This document shows, in pieces, positions 23,180-36,211 of a stretch of 64,000 bases of DNA (the first letter of the stretch is position 1; every line of letters starts with the position of its first letter). The stretch comes from Terebella lapidaria (Eukaryota > Annelida > Polychaeta > Terebellida > Terebellidae): the NCBI GenBank assembly GCA_949152475.1, contig OX424558.1, positions 40,416,751 through 40,480,750 on the forward strand, read 5' to 3'. Both the position numbers and the translations under genes were made by a program. The notes beneath the pieces were generated by a model, which did not search any database, was not told the origin of the DNA, and saw only the letters and a program-made list of their open reading frames with translations.

Positions 23180-24400
23180 AGAGGTAACGCTTAGCCACCG
23201 TGGTATCATTCGTTGGGAAGTAATTTGGCCTGGTTACCATAGTAACCAGAAGGACACATTTCTATGTTGGAAATGACAGTCTTTATCATCTTGTAACCAT
23301 TGTTTTTGAAAACTATGACCATGGAAACATAGGAATCGACATTAGCATCATGAATCTATCATGAACAGTTTTCGAGTTAAACATGTTTTTAGCTTTTAGT
23401 GTAATGGCGGCCGTTTCTATGAATAATTTTATTCTTTCACGGCATTCTTTTTGCACTTAGAAGATCTTAGGAAACACTTGTAGCATTAACATGCAATTAG
23501 TATTTTTTTCCCTTATTCTATGTCTATTCATGGACAATAAAATCAAAGTACATGGAAATAGAGTAGTTTTCACAAATATTATTAATGGTTACCATGGCAA
23601 CTGGTCAATTGAACAACCTTTCAGTGCTTAACACGCTTTCATCAATGCACATATGCATGATTTGTGCTAGTTGAACATAAATTTAGCTCATATGTATTTT
23701 AAGGTAGTCCGCTCCAAACAGTGAGGGGAGGGGGTCAAAGAGTTTTTCAAAATAAATGACTGTATTAACAAAATCTAGAGCTTCAAAATGACATATTTTA
23801 TAGAGTAACCGATCAGCATCCTAAAACTGAAAAGAAAATAGGGGGTCACCATATCCGTTCTCTTGGAAAACAAGATGCAAGATGTGAATATGGGCAAAAA
23901 AATGTGTAAAAATACCATAAATTGAGTCATTTTAGTAAATGTTTGTGATTTTTGATTGAATATGTTGAAGAAACCAGCACGGTGACCCCCTATTTTCTTT
24001 TCAGTATTAGAATGCTGATCAGTTACTATATAAAATATGTTTTTTGGAAGAGATAATATTCAAGATAGAGCTTTTAAATTTTGACTTTTCATTACCTCCC
24101 TGTTTGTAGCGGACTACGTTAAATGATACATACAGGCTTCAGTTATTGTAATTTCGTGAATTTGCATTACCCCCAACACCTATTCTTATGTTACGTATCC
24201 CATGGCAACGAGCTTATAGATGTATCTAAAACTCATAATATTCATGAAATAGCATTTATAGCCTCGTCTCAAATAAATATTAACTACTTATAATATTGTT
24301 TCATATTCAGAGCTAAAAATTTCAGCTCATAGGCAAAAATATTGATATTTGCAAAAGAAATATTCGGTTGCCATGGCAACAGATTACAAGGTACAAAACA
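23180..24400. promoter_or_regulatory. RFX X-box-like motifs, left arm
   Basis: GTTACCATAGTAAC (about 23225-23238), GTTACCATGGCAAC (about 23588) and GTTGCCATGGCAAC (about 24369) fit the RFX-factor consensus GTNRCC-N(0-3)-RGYAAC. The same 14-bp motif type fills the DEPDC7 intron array. No gene is seen nearby, so any regulatory role is unproven. Confidence 0.4.
23703..24118. mobile_element. Foldback MITE flanked by TTAA, left arm (mirror 28269-28684)
   Basis: The ends are GGTAGTCCGC and GCGGACTACG. The two halves pair over well beyond 100 bp, including 'gaaaatagggggtcacc' against 'ggtgaccccctattttc'. TTAA occurs on both sides (23699-23702 and 24119-24122), the target preference of piggyBac-type transposases. 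It has no coding capacity. Its copy in the other arm came with the palindrome. Confidence 0.8.
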
Positions 24401-25429
24401 ATTTTGATATTATTTTGTGAATTGCATGTCATTATTTCAAAACGTGTTAATCATTTGTGTTGGTGATACAAAAATAAATGATTGTGAATCATTTATCTAG
24501 TTTTCAGATATCAATAAAAAATTCACAACTAGTTGACATGGAAACCCAAATTGTGGAAATTGTAACACTTTCTGAAACTTATTATGGTCAGATTCGAACT
24601 CCTGAGGCTTTTCCGGTTCTTTTGGTATATGATACTGTCTGTTAATTTTTATGTTGCACCTTTTCAATTTCTAAAGCACTTTTTGCTGGGTTTTTGCTCC
24701 ACTATAAGGTGTATTATGAATGAACTTTGACCTTGAACTCAAATTTCTTAACCTAAATTTTCATGCCGAGTCGGCGTTTTCGTTATCGTCAATATCTCGG
24801 AAACGGTGTGTCCTAGAGCGAATTGGACGTTATGACGGTGTGTCATAGAGCACGGGACAAATGCCTCCAAGACATCTTTAGGCCTGATGTCTAGTTTCAT
24901 TCAGATATTTAGAGTTAATCCCGGAGGATTGCAAATAGAATCCACAATACATCGTAGGATTGATCCAACGATTGTCGGATGTCATCTTTCAAAATGGGAG
25001 TTTGAATTCGACCCTAATTGACATTCAGGAATCAAATACGAATTTTGGTCTCAATTTTTTCAGAAACTAGACGCATTACGGTCTCTGAAGACCGCTGGAG
25101 TGGGTCCCCGGTAACTCAATTCATGTCACCCCAACTACTTGTACATTTCAGTATTATCAATGCTAATAGTATACCTCTTCTGTACATAACCTATTACCTT
25201 GTTGAACCCAATATGAATGTTTTTGGTCTTCACTTTTTTTCATTTTGCTCAGCAATAGACTTAACTAGCAAAATAAATGTTTAACTTGTTTAGTATTATC
25301 AATGTTGCTACAACCATAAAACATCTTGTGGACAGAACCTTTACCTTTACTCGCTGAGCCCAATAATACATGTTTCTTGTTCCGACTAGCCTCATAATTC
25401 CAGTCCAATTTTTTAAAACTTTTGACACA

Positions 25430-26190
25430 ATATTGCTAATATCTCGAGATCGGTTGAAGATATTGAGGTTCTGTAAAACCCAGCATGTTAGGTTTTGCAT
25501 GGGAGGGTGAAATGGTGAACTGCTGGCCGGGCCGCTGTGGTATTGAGGTGTGCGGTGGCCTGCAGTCTCCACGGAAGGTCCAGGTCGGAATCTGAAGGCG
25601 AATCCTCGCCGTGCTGGAACAGATCGAGTTATTCACGTGACGGTCCATCAGCAGAGCCCAAACTGCATTACCTTGAACTGGTAAGTTCAAGAGCCCAAAC
25701 TGCATTACCTTGAACTGGTAAAGGCCGTTCTTGGTGACAAAGGCTGTCTTGGCCTTATCATTCTCCTTCATCTGGACTTGCCAGTACCCAGAGGCCAAAT
25801 CCAGAGCACAGAATTAGGGCGATCCTGCCAGGGCATCGAATATATCTTTGATATGGGGGAGAGGATACGAGTCCTTCTGCATGACATCGTTCAGTTTCCT
25901 ATAGTTAATGCAGAACCTTCACGAGCTGTCCTTCTTCTCCACCATCACCACAGGACTGGCCCAAGGGCTATCACTGGGTTCGATGATGCCTAGCTCGAGC
26001 ACCTCCTGACAATGACCTCTTGTTGGACAATAGCTGCTCGTCGTAGATGCTGTTTGATCGACACTCGTCCAGGAGCTCGCTGTCGTATTTGGCCATGTCT
26101 GTCTTGCCAACTGCAATGTCCGGACTCATAAACATGTACACATACTGCCGGAGCAATCTGCGGAGTACAAGCTGTTGCTCTTCATCGGAA
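25430..26190 (-). mobile_element. Ty3/Gypsy pol fossil, left of palindrome centre
   Basis: The minus strand carries reverse-transcriptase family sequence, including 'ASGYWQVQMKEND' and 'KTAFVTKNGLYQFKVM', preceded by the conserved 'SPWASPVVMVEKKD' region. It is a broken partial copy with several breaks, and neither long terminal repeats nor other pol domains were recognised. The fossil ends exactly at the palindrome centre. Its mirror image starts on the other side, so only one ancestral fragment is represented. Confidence 0.85.
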
Positions 26191-26196
26191 CTCGAG

Positions 26197-26957
26197 ATCC
26201 GATGAAGAGCAACAGCTTGTACTCCGCAGATTGCTCCGGCAGTATGTGTACATGTTTATGAGTCCGGACATTGCAGTTGGCAAGACAGACATGGCCAAAT
26301 ACGACAGCGAGCTCCTGGACGAGTGTCGATCAAACAGCATCTACGACGAGCAGCTATTGTCCAACAAGAGGTCATTGTCAGGAGGTGCTCGAGCTAGGCA
26401 TCATCGAACCCAGTGATAGCCCTTGGGCCAGTCCTGTGGTGATGGTGGAGAAGAAGGACAGCTCGTGAAGGTTCTGCATTAACTATAGGAAACTGAACGA
26501 TGTCATGCAGAAGGACTCGTATCCTCTCCCCCATATCAAAGATATATTCGATGCCCTGGCAGGATCGCCCTAATTCTGTGCTCTGGATTTGGCCTCTGGG
26601 TACTGGCAAGTCCAGATGAAGGAGAATGATAAGGCCAAGACAGCCTTTGTCACCAAGAACGGCCTTTACCAGTTCAAGGTAATGCAGTTTGGGCTCTTGA
26701 ACTTACCAGTTCAAGGTAATGCAGTTTGGGCTCTGCTGATGGACCGTCACGTGAATAACTCGATCTGTTCCAGCACGGCGAGGATTCGCCTTCAGATTCC
26801 GACCTGGACCTTCCGTGGAGACTGCAGGCCACCGCACACCTCAATACCACAGCGGCCCGGCCAGCAGTTCACCATTTCACCCTCCCATGCAAAACCTAAC
26901 ATGCTGGGTTTTACAGAACCTCAATATTTTCAACCGATCTCGAGATATTAGCAATAT
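26197..26957 (+). mobile_element. Ty3/Gypsy pol fossil, right of palindrome centre
   Basis: Mirror copy of the fossil at 25430-26190, nearly identical and equally broken. The head-to-head arrangement places the two at the fold of the palindrome. Confidence 0.85.
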
Positions 26958-28268
26958 TGTGTCAAAAGTTTTAAAAAATTGGACTGGAATTATGAGGCTA
27001 GTCGGAACAAGAAACATGTATTATTGGGCTCAGCGAGTAAAGGTAAAGGTTCTGTCCACAAGATGTTTTATGGTTGTAGCAACATTGATAATACTAAACA
27101 AGTTAAACATTTATTTTGCTAGTTAAGTCTATTGCTGAGCAAAATGAAAAAAAGTGAAGACCAAAAACATTCATATTGGGTTCAACAAGGTAATAGGTTA
27201 TGTACAGAAGAGGTATACTATTAGCATTGATAATACTGAAATGTACAAGTAGTTGGGGTGACATGAATTGAGTTACCGGGGACCCACTCCAGCGGTCTTT
27301 AGAGACCGTAATGCGTCTAGTTTCTGAAAAAATTGAGACCAAAATTCGTATTTGATTCCTGAATGTCAATTAGGGTCGAATTCAAACTCCCATTTTGAAA
27401 GATGACATCCGACAATCGTTGGATCAATCCTACGATGTATTGTGGATTCTATTTGCAATCCTCCGGGATTAACTCTAAATATCTGAATGAAACTAGACAT
27501 CAGGCCTAAAGATGTCTTGGAGGCATTTGTCCCGTGCTCTATGACACACCGTCATAACGTCCATTTCGCTCTAGGACACACCGTTTCCGAGATATTGACG
27601 ATAACGAAAACGCCGACTCGGCATGAAAATTTAGGTTAAGAAATTTGAGTTCAAGGTCAAAGTTCATTCATAATACACCTTATAGTGGAGCAAAAACCCA
27701 GCAAAAAGTGCTTTAGAAATTGAAAAGGTGCAACATAAAAATTAACAGACAGTATCATATACCAAAAGAACCGGAAAAGCCTCAGGAGTTCGAATCTGAC
27801 CATAATAAGTTTCAGAAAGTGTTACAATTTCCACAATTTGGGTTTCCATGTCAACTAGTTGTGAATTTTTTATTGATATCTGAAAACTAGATAAATGATT
27901 CACAATCATTTATTTTTGTATCACCAACACAAATGATTAACACGTTTTGAAATAATGACATGCAATTCACAAAATAATATCAAAATTGTTTTGTACCTTG
28001 TAATCTGTTGCCATGGCAACCGAATATTTCTTTTGCAAATATCAATATTTTTGCCTATGAGCTGAAATTTTTAGCTCTGAATATGAAACAATATTATAAG
28101 TAGTTAATATTTATTTGAGACGAGGCTATAAATGCTATTTCATGAATATTATGAGTTTTAGATACATCTATAAGCTCGTTGCCATGGGATACGTAACATA
28201 AGAATAGGTGTTGGGGGTAATGCAAATTCACGAAATTACAATAACTGAAGCCTGTATGTATCATTTAA

Positions 28269-28684
28269 CGTAGTCCGCTACAAACAGGGAGGTAATGAAA
28301 AGTCAAAATTTAAAAGCTATATCTTGAATATTATCTCTTCCAAAAAACATATTTTATATAGTAACTGATCAGCATCCTAAAACTGAAAAGAAAATAGGGG
28401 GTCACCGTGCTGGTTTCTTCAACATATTCAATCAAAAATCACAAACATTTACTAAAATGACTCAATTTATGGTATTTTTACACATTTTTTTGCCCATATT
28501 CACATCTTGCATCTTGTTTTCCAAGAGAACGGATATGGTGACCCCCTATTTTCTTTTCAGTTTTAGGATGCTGATCGGTTACTCTATAAAATATGTCATT
28601 TTGAAGCTCTAGATTTTGTTAATACAGTCATTTATTTTGAAAAACTCTTTGACCCCCTCCCCTCACTGTTTGGAGCGGACTACC
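28269..28684. mobile_element. Foldback MITE flanked by TTAA, right arm
   Basis: Mirror of the element at 23703-24118, with TTAA at 28265-28268 and 28685-28688. A few substitutions separate the two copies. Confidence 0.8.
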
Positions 28685-30578
28685 TTAAAATACATATGAG
28701 CTAAATTTATGTTCAACTAGCACAAATCATGCATATGTGCATTGATGAAAGCGTGTTAAGCACTGAAAGGTTGTTCAATTGACCAGTTGCCATGGTAACC
28801 ATTAATAATATTTGTGAAAACTACTCTATTTCCATGTACTTTGATTTTATTGTCCATGAATAGACATAGAATAAGGGAAAAAAATACTAATTGCATGTTA
28901 ATGCTACAAGTGTTTCCTAAGATCTTCTAAGTGCAAAAAGAATGCCGTGAAAGAATAAAATTATTCATAGAAACGGCCGCCATTACACTAAAAGCTAAAA
29001 ACATGTTTAACTCGAAAACTGTTCATGATAGATTCATGATGCTAATGTCGATTCCTATGTTTCCATGGTCATAGTTTTCAAAAACAATGGTTACAAGATG
29101 ATAAAGACTGTCATTTCCAACATAGAAATGTGTCCTTCTGGTTACTATGGTAACCAGGCCAAATTACTTCCCAACGAATGATACCACGGTGGCTAAGCGT
29201 TACCTCTGCCTGGCCGTTCCACGGTGAACACTGCATGGAAAACTGAACATAATCTATATTCTGCAATGATTTGAAGAGTTAATAGTACATATGCCATCAG
29301 ATTGTGTTGAGAATTTTGTCGTTGATCTAGCATGTTATACATGTTTGTCTGGGCGACGAGTACGAAAATATCGTCCGTTTTGCTCTACGACACACCGTTT
29401 CCGAGATATCATCGACTCAGCGAAAACATTTAAGGTCAAGGTCAAAGGTCATCCCTTATACCCCTCAGGAATGTTTGTTGAGATCGACGAGTCCGAAAAT
29501 AACATCTATTTCTCTCTACGACGCACCGTTTCCGAGATATAGACATGTTTGTCTAGGGCGACAAGTCCGAAAAATAAAGTCCGTTTTGCTCTACGACGCA
29601 CCATGTCCAAGATATATGCATGAAAGCCTCAAGAATGAATCAGCAAAAACTATTTCGAGCTCTAGGTCAAAGGTCGTTTGGCGGATTGATCCCAAAATCA
29701 ATAGGATTCTTCCCTGGTGGTATATGAACCTGTGTGCAAAGATCTGCAGCCATTGCATGGATACTTTTTGATTTTTTTTATTTATCGTCCGGAAACTATC
29801 GTCTCAAAATCAACCTTGATTTCATCCTCATGCACCTCACAGACCTCGGAAAGGCCGGGGTGATACAAATGTGAACTATGTGGGCTATTTACTTTATTCT
29901 CGTAAAGGCCGGATGATACATATGTGTACTATGTGGGCTATTTACTTTATTACCGGAAAGGCCGGGATGATACAATACTATGTAGGCTATTTACTTTATT
30001 ACCCGAAAGGCTGGGGTGATACATTGTGCACTATGAAGGCTATTTACTTTATTCTCAGAAAGGCCGGGGTGATACAAATGTGTACTATGTAGGCTATTTA
30101 CTGTATTCTCGGAAATGCCGGGGTGATACAAATTTGTACTATGTGGGCTATTTACTTTATGCTCGGAAAGGCCGGGGTGATACAAATGTGTACTATAGGT
30201 TATTTATTTTATTCACTCCGCGATTGCACGTATAGAAGTCTCTGGGTGTAATATGTCGCCAGTTCGACTGTGAATAACACATTGCGATCGAGCTGTAGAA
30301 TATCATGTCACCTATTAGATAATGACAGTTGTTATTGCTTGTAACTCGATATTGCCCTCTGTCTCTAGAAACTCATCACCAGACGGATCTAATGACGCTA
30401 CAAATGGTTATTGACTCGTCATGCAATTAACTGATTATTTCAATACCGTTGAGTGACCATGAAACACTCGATGTGCGCGCAACTCTGTCAAAGTAACAAC
30501 TTATTGTCTCCATCCAGGAAAGTCCATCGTAAAACCGATTGATTATATATCATGCAGCCGCTGTAATACTTGTAATTG

Positions 30579-30582
<4 letters not shown>

Positions 30583-30632
<50 letters not shown>
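30583..30632 (+). repeat. (AG)25 microsatellite, right arm
   Basis: The counterpart of (CT)15 at 21775-21804, 20 bp longer. Confidence 0.9.
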
Positions 30633-30634
<2 letters not shown>

Positions 30635-30915
30635 CGGCTAAATACCAAGGTCGGGAGGGGGAGGGCTCACTCGGTCGTCAGGGAAACGTCCCCGGGGGTA
30701 ATAACCACAACATCGGATTGTTTAGAAGCACAACTCGGGCTGAATACCCAGGGAGGTCGGTATTTGATGAGTTGTGTCAGTGAGGGCCGGTTTATCGTAC
30801 AGCAAGCTTGATCACTCGGTGTCGTTGTCCACTGAATAACACATGACTCAACGGCACCAGACAGAACTCCTGTAACATACCAAAACAACTCCGCACACAT
30901 ACCGAACTCAGACAC

Positions 30916-31057
30916 TTACTGGTAATTAATAAATGCCAGAGAAAAATGCTGACATTTCGAGAATTGATGTGATGAATGCTGCAGTATGAAATGTTCTCTT
31001 ATTTCACCAGGTCTTTGGTAAGCGATACAATATCGGCATGTCGTGGGGTCTGTCGTC
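30916..31057 (-). CDS. Possible zinc-finger exon, right arm
   Basis: Mirror of 21350-21491 with the same C-x2-C-x11-H-x4-H pattern and the same donor-like end. Identity with the left copy reflects the palindrome and is not independent evidence of coding. Confidence 0.3.
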
Positions 31058-31129
31058 CGTCCACTTTTCTCTCTCCTGAAATTTTGAACAAAATACTCAA
31101 TTAAATTCAAGGGGGATGTATTCTTGATT

Positions 31130-33210
31130 TTTAGGTTACCGACGTATATGGTCCGATAACCTTCTGGCAAGACATTGCGTCCGGCGATCCGGCGACAACA
31201 TTTTTATTTTGCAGTTTTATTCTGAAAATTTGGGACAAACTACCTAAAAATAATTCAAGAACCAGAGATTTTTTAGGTTCGCACTTTTTTGCAAAATGTC
31301 TGTTTTTGATTTAAAAAAATAGAAATTTCCGTCATTTCCTCAAAATCTGTTTTGATTTTTAGGTTACCGAACCTATGGTCCGATAAACTATTGGCATGGC
31401 GTTGCGTCCGGCGTCCGTCCGTCCGTCCGGGCATACCAGAAGGGTTTACGGGGATTTCTTAGAGAGGATAAGCCTGAAAACGCCCCATAACCATGGTTTA
31501 GGCCAAAAGTGCGGTTTTACGGGGATTTTTTTCAGAACTTACGGGGAAAGTTAAGATAGGAAATTTAACATTGGGTCCGCCCGTAACGCCCAGCCGTTCG
31601 CACGTCCGTCCACATTTTTATCTTTAAAGTTTACGGTCAAATCTTTCTGAAATTTTGCACAAAAATAGCTAAAAATATTCCCGGGAAAGTTTTTTGTTTA
31701 GTGTTTTGATTTTCGCATTTTCCTCGAAATGGCGGCCATTTTCGTTGAAAAATGCCCAATTTTGGACTTTGATGGCCATTTTCTCAAAAAGTGTTCAGAC
31801 AGTTTTTGGATTTTTGTTTCAAAAGACTCCCCTTATGTACCTCTGTGATGTGTATAAGTTTGGTTGCCCTTGAATCTCCGGTCTCCATGTGGCGTCCATT
31901 TTGAATTTTGGACGAGTCGGCGAAAAACAATTTTTTTTGCCCCAAATCGCATTACTATCCATTTTGGGCCATTTCTAGGCAAAAACAAAGTTTCACCCTT
32001 TGAAAAAAATGTTGGACTTTTTTCCTTCATAATGGGAGCTGCCGGGACTGTACTCATAGAACACTCGAAGATAGAGCTTTGACATTGACACTTTCAAATA
32101 CGAAGTCATATACGGCGATTTGTGAGGTGACCTTGAATTTGACCTTTGATGACCTTGAAAGTCAAAACAGCCATTTTTTGGTCAAAAATGCCTCAATTCG
32201 CCTCTACAGGTGAAAAGCATGTGGATAGAGCCTAAGTTTGCATTATGAACATAAAATTATAGGAAGTCATATATGGAATAATTAGTGATGACCTTGATCT
32301 TGACCTTGGATGACCTTGAGTGCTAAATGTCTGACTTGAAATCTGTAAAGTGGCCTCTGAGATGAAATGCATGTAGATAGAGCTTCAGTTTGCATTATGA
32401 ACATCTAGGAAGTTGTACCGGTATATGGAACAATTGATGATGACCTTGATCTTGACCTTGGATGACCTTTAGTGCTAAATGTCTGACTTGAAATCTGTAA
32501 GTGGCCTCTGAGGCTTAAACACATACAGGTTAGGATTGTGTATAAGCCTATAAAAAGTCATGTATATATGGCACATCTTTTGGTGACCTTGAACTTGATC
32601 TTAAATGACCTTGAAGGGCAAGGGCCTGGCCTGGCATGTGTAAATTTGCCTCTACAGACAAAATACTTGTTGATAAAGCTTATATGTTTGTATAATGAAT
32701 ATATATGAAGTCATATGCAGCATACCTAATGAAGACATTGAAATTCACAAAGATGACCTCCACTGGTAAATCTCAAAGTCATATGTCAGCTACAATGCTT
32801 AAAACCAAAATTTTCGGTAACCTATTTTTAGGTTACCGGACCTATGGTCCGATAACCTATTGGCATGGCGTTGCGTCTGTCATCCGTCGTCCGTCGTCAT
32901 CCGAATTTTTATCTTTTTTGTTTACGGGCGAATTTTTCTGAAATTTTGCACAAAAATACTTAAAAATAATTCAAGAAGGAGGTATTTTTTAGTTTTTTTA
33001 TTTTCGCATTATTTTCAAAATGGCGGCCGTTTTCGACGAAAAATGCCTGATTTTGGACTTTGGCGGCCATTTTCTCAAAATCTGTTCAATAACTTTTTTT
33101 TTTTTAATACATAACACTCCTCATATGTACTCCTATGATATCCATAAATTTCGTTGCGCTTGAATCGCTCGAAGTGGGCCATTTTGGCCCAAACTCGGCC
33201 CAAATGGGAC
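31130..33210 (+). repeat. Nested hairpin-headed repeats, right arm
   Basis: Mirror of 19200-21280. In this orientation the heads read as at the start of the window, for example at 32832-32858 ('ggttaccggacctatggtcc' followed by 'gataacc'). Confidence 0.75.
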
Positions 33211-33214
33211 TTTC

Positions 33215-35130
33215 CCATGTTAAATTCTCCTATGCTTTATAATGGGACACATTATGCCTAATATCTCACTTAATATTGAGATTAGAGACTAGGAATCAAT
33301 TGTGGACATATAGGAAATGATATATGCTGAATATTCTCGTGACTTTGAATTTGACCTCTGACCTCAGTTTCAAGGTCAGAGCACAAAATGGCTTATATCT
33401 CGCTTATTACCGACTCTACAGCTTAGGAATCAATGGTGGACATATAGGAAATGATATATGCTGAATATTCTGATGACCTTGAATTTGACCTTTGACCCCA
33501 TTTTCAAGGTCACAGGACAAAATGGCTTATATCTTGCTTATTATCGACTCTACGGCTTAGAAATCAATTGTGGACATATAGGAAATGGTATATGCTGAAT
33601 ATTCTGATGACCTTAAATTTGACCTTTGACCCCATTTTCAAGGTTATAGGACAAAATGGCTAATATCTTGCTTGTTATCGACTTTACAGCTTAGGAATCA
33701 GTTATGAACATATAGGAAATGATATATGCAAATTATTGTCATGACCTTGAATTTGACCTTTGACCTCATTTTCAAGGTCACAGGACGAATTGGTTAATAT
33801 CTCACTTATTATCGATTTTACAGCTTAGGACTCAATTGTGGACATATATGAAATGATATATACTGAATATTCTCGTGACCTTGAATTTAACCTCTGACCT
33901 CATTTTCAAGGTCCAAGAACAAACTGTTTTTTATCTTGCTCCTCTAATGACTGTATGGCTTGGGAATCAATTGTGGACATATAGAACATGATATACACTG
34001 AATATTCTGATGACCTTGAATTTGACCTTTGCCTTCATTTCCAAGGCCACAGCCCAAAATTGCTAATATCTCTCTGATTATTGAATTTACAGCTTAGCAA
34101 TCAACTGTGGACATGATATATGCTTAATATTATATATGCTGAATACTTAGTATTCTCTTGACCTTGAATTTGACCAGTGACCTGGCTAACATCTAAAATA
34201 TTAAACATTGTCCGGTAACCTATCTTTGGCCCTTGGCCTAATTTTTTATTTTCACCTTTTTTCCAAAATGGCAGTCACTTTCGATGAAAAACGGCCAACT
34301 TCTGACTTTGGCGGCCATTTTTTCAAAAATTGTTCAGACAGTTTTGAGTTTTTTATTTCAAAAGATTGGCTTCACATACCTTCAGGTGTATAAGTTTCGT
34401 TGCCCCTGAATCGCAGGTCTGCGTGTGGCGGCCATTTTCATTTTCTTTTCATGTTAAATTCTCCTATGCTTTATAATTGGACACATTATACTTAATATCT
34501 TACTCAATATTGAGATTAAAGACTAGGAATCATTTGTGGATCTATTAGAAATGATATACATGTGCTGAATATTTTCGTGACCTTGAATTTGACCTTCGAC
34601 CTAAATTTCAAGGTCATAGGACAAAATGACTAATATCTCGCTTACTATTGACTTTAAAGTTTAGGAATCAATTGTGAACATATAGAAAATGATATATGCT
34701 AGATATTGCCATGACCTTGAGTTTGACCTTTGACCTCATTTTCAAGGTCAAAGGACAAAATGGCTAATATCTTGCTTCTGTATTGAATTTATAGCTTGGG
34801 AACCATTTGTGGACATATAGAAAATGATATACACTGAATATTTCGATGACCTTGAATTTGACCTTACGAACATATAGGTATTACGAACATATACGAACAT
34901 TACGAACATATAGGTTATCATATACACATATTATTCTCGTGACATTGAATTTGACCTCTGACTAAATTTCAAGGTACAGGACAAAATGGATAATATCTCT
35001 CCTATTATCGACATTACAACTCAGGAATCAATTGTGAATATATGAAAAAATGATATGTGCTGAATATTGTCATGACCTTGAATTCGACCTTTGACCTCAT
35101 TTTCAATGTCAAAGGACAAAATGGCTAAAA
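33215..35130 (+). repeat. 134-bp AGGTCA-rich tandem repeat, right arm
   Basis: Mirror of 17280-19195. The plus strand reads 'tgaccttgaatttgacctttgacc' (shown with its half-sites inverted) in each unit. Confidence 0.9.
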
Positions 35131-36211
35131 TCTTGCTTCTCTCTCGACTTTATAGCTTTGTAACCAATTGTGGACATATAGAAAATGGCACACTGAATAT
35201 TTTGGTGACCTTGAATTTGACCTTGACCTTATTTCCAAGAAGGAAATGACATCGGAAGGTATGATAATCCATAATCGTTGCGTCCGTTGTTGCGTCCATA
35301 CATCTTTATCTTTAAAGCTTACGTTCGAATTTTTCTTAAAATTTGCACAAAAATACCTAGAAAATATTTCAAGATTCAAGATTTTTTTGTATTTTAGGTT
35401 ACCGAACCTTTGGTCCAATAACTATTGGTATGGCGTTGTGTCCGTCGTACGTCCGGACCTTTGGTCCGATAACCTATTTCCTTGGAGTTGTGTTCGTTGT
35501 CCGTCGTCGTCCGTCTAAATTTTTAGATGACCGGACTTTTCGTCTGATAACCTATTGTCATGGCGTTGCGTTCGTCGTCTGTCTACATTTTTAGCTTTAA
35601 AGTTTATGATCTAAGCTTTCAAATTTTGGTCAAGTATGCCGAAAATATTTCAGAGGGAGGTCTTTTTAAGTTTTTTGTGTTTCGCATTTTCCCCAAAATG
35701 GCGACTGTTTCTGACGAAAAATGGCCAAATTTGGACTTTGACGGGTGTTTTCTAAAAATCTGTAGAGTAATTTTTTTCATTGAAGCATAAAACTCATGTG
35801 TAGATGTGTAGAAGTGTCATTATCCTTGAATAGCTGGTCTGCGTGTGGCGGCCAGTTTGATTTTTCGATGGGTCGAAATCAAGTCACTATTCGTTTTGAG
35901 TCAAGATAGAGCCTGAACATTGGCACATTCAAATCTTGGAAGTCGTACGTGGCGAATTTACTGGTGACCTTGAATTTCACCCTCAATGACCATGAAAAGT
36001 TAAAACGACAATTTTGGTGAATAAAGTTGTGGTTTAACACCAAACATATCTGCGTTAACCTTTCTTAGCACTTGGGCTATTTTTGGTCTGGTAGAACTGA
36101 AGTGCATACAACTGGAGATATTACACCAAACGTTGGCGATTTTTAATTAGGAATGGACTTTAATTTACTAGTATGCATTGATTTGTGACATGTCTAAGTT
36201 TCTGTCTAAGG

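Larger units (their letters stand above)
16197..36211. repeat. 20-kb near-perfect palindrome (inverted duplication)
   Basis: Each base x from 26193 down to about 21805 pairs with 52387-x, and further out with 52407-x or 52408-x, until symmetry stops sharply at 16197/36211. The centre is CTCGAG at 26191-26196 with one mismatched pair next to it (A at both 26190 and 26197), so the spacer is effectively nil. The arms are 9997 and 10018 bp. The differences I saw are a dinucleotide run of 30 bp versus 50 bp, one base in a homopolymer near 20472, and scattered substitutions such as those near 24002-24014, 24058 and 24814. Flanks outside the symmetry do not match each other. No host gene was recognised in the arms. 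Confidence 0.95.
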
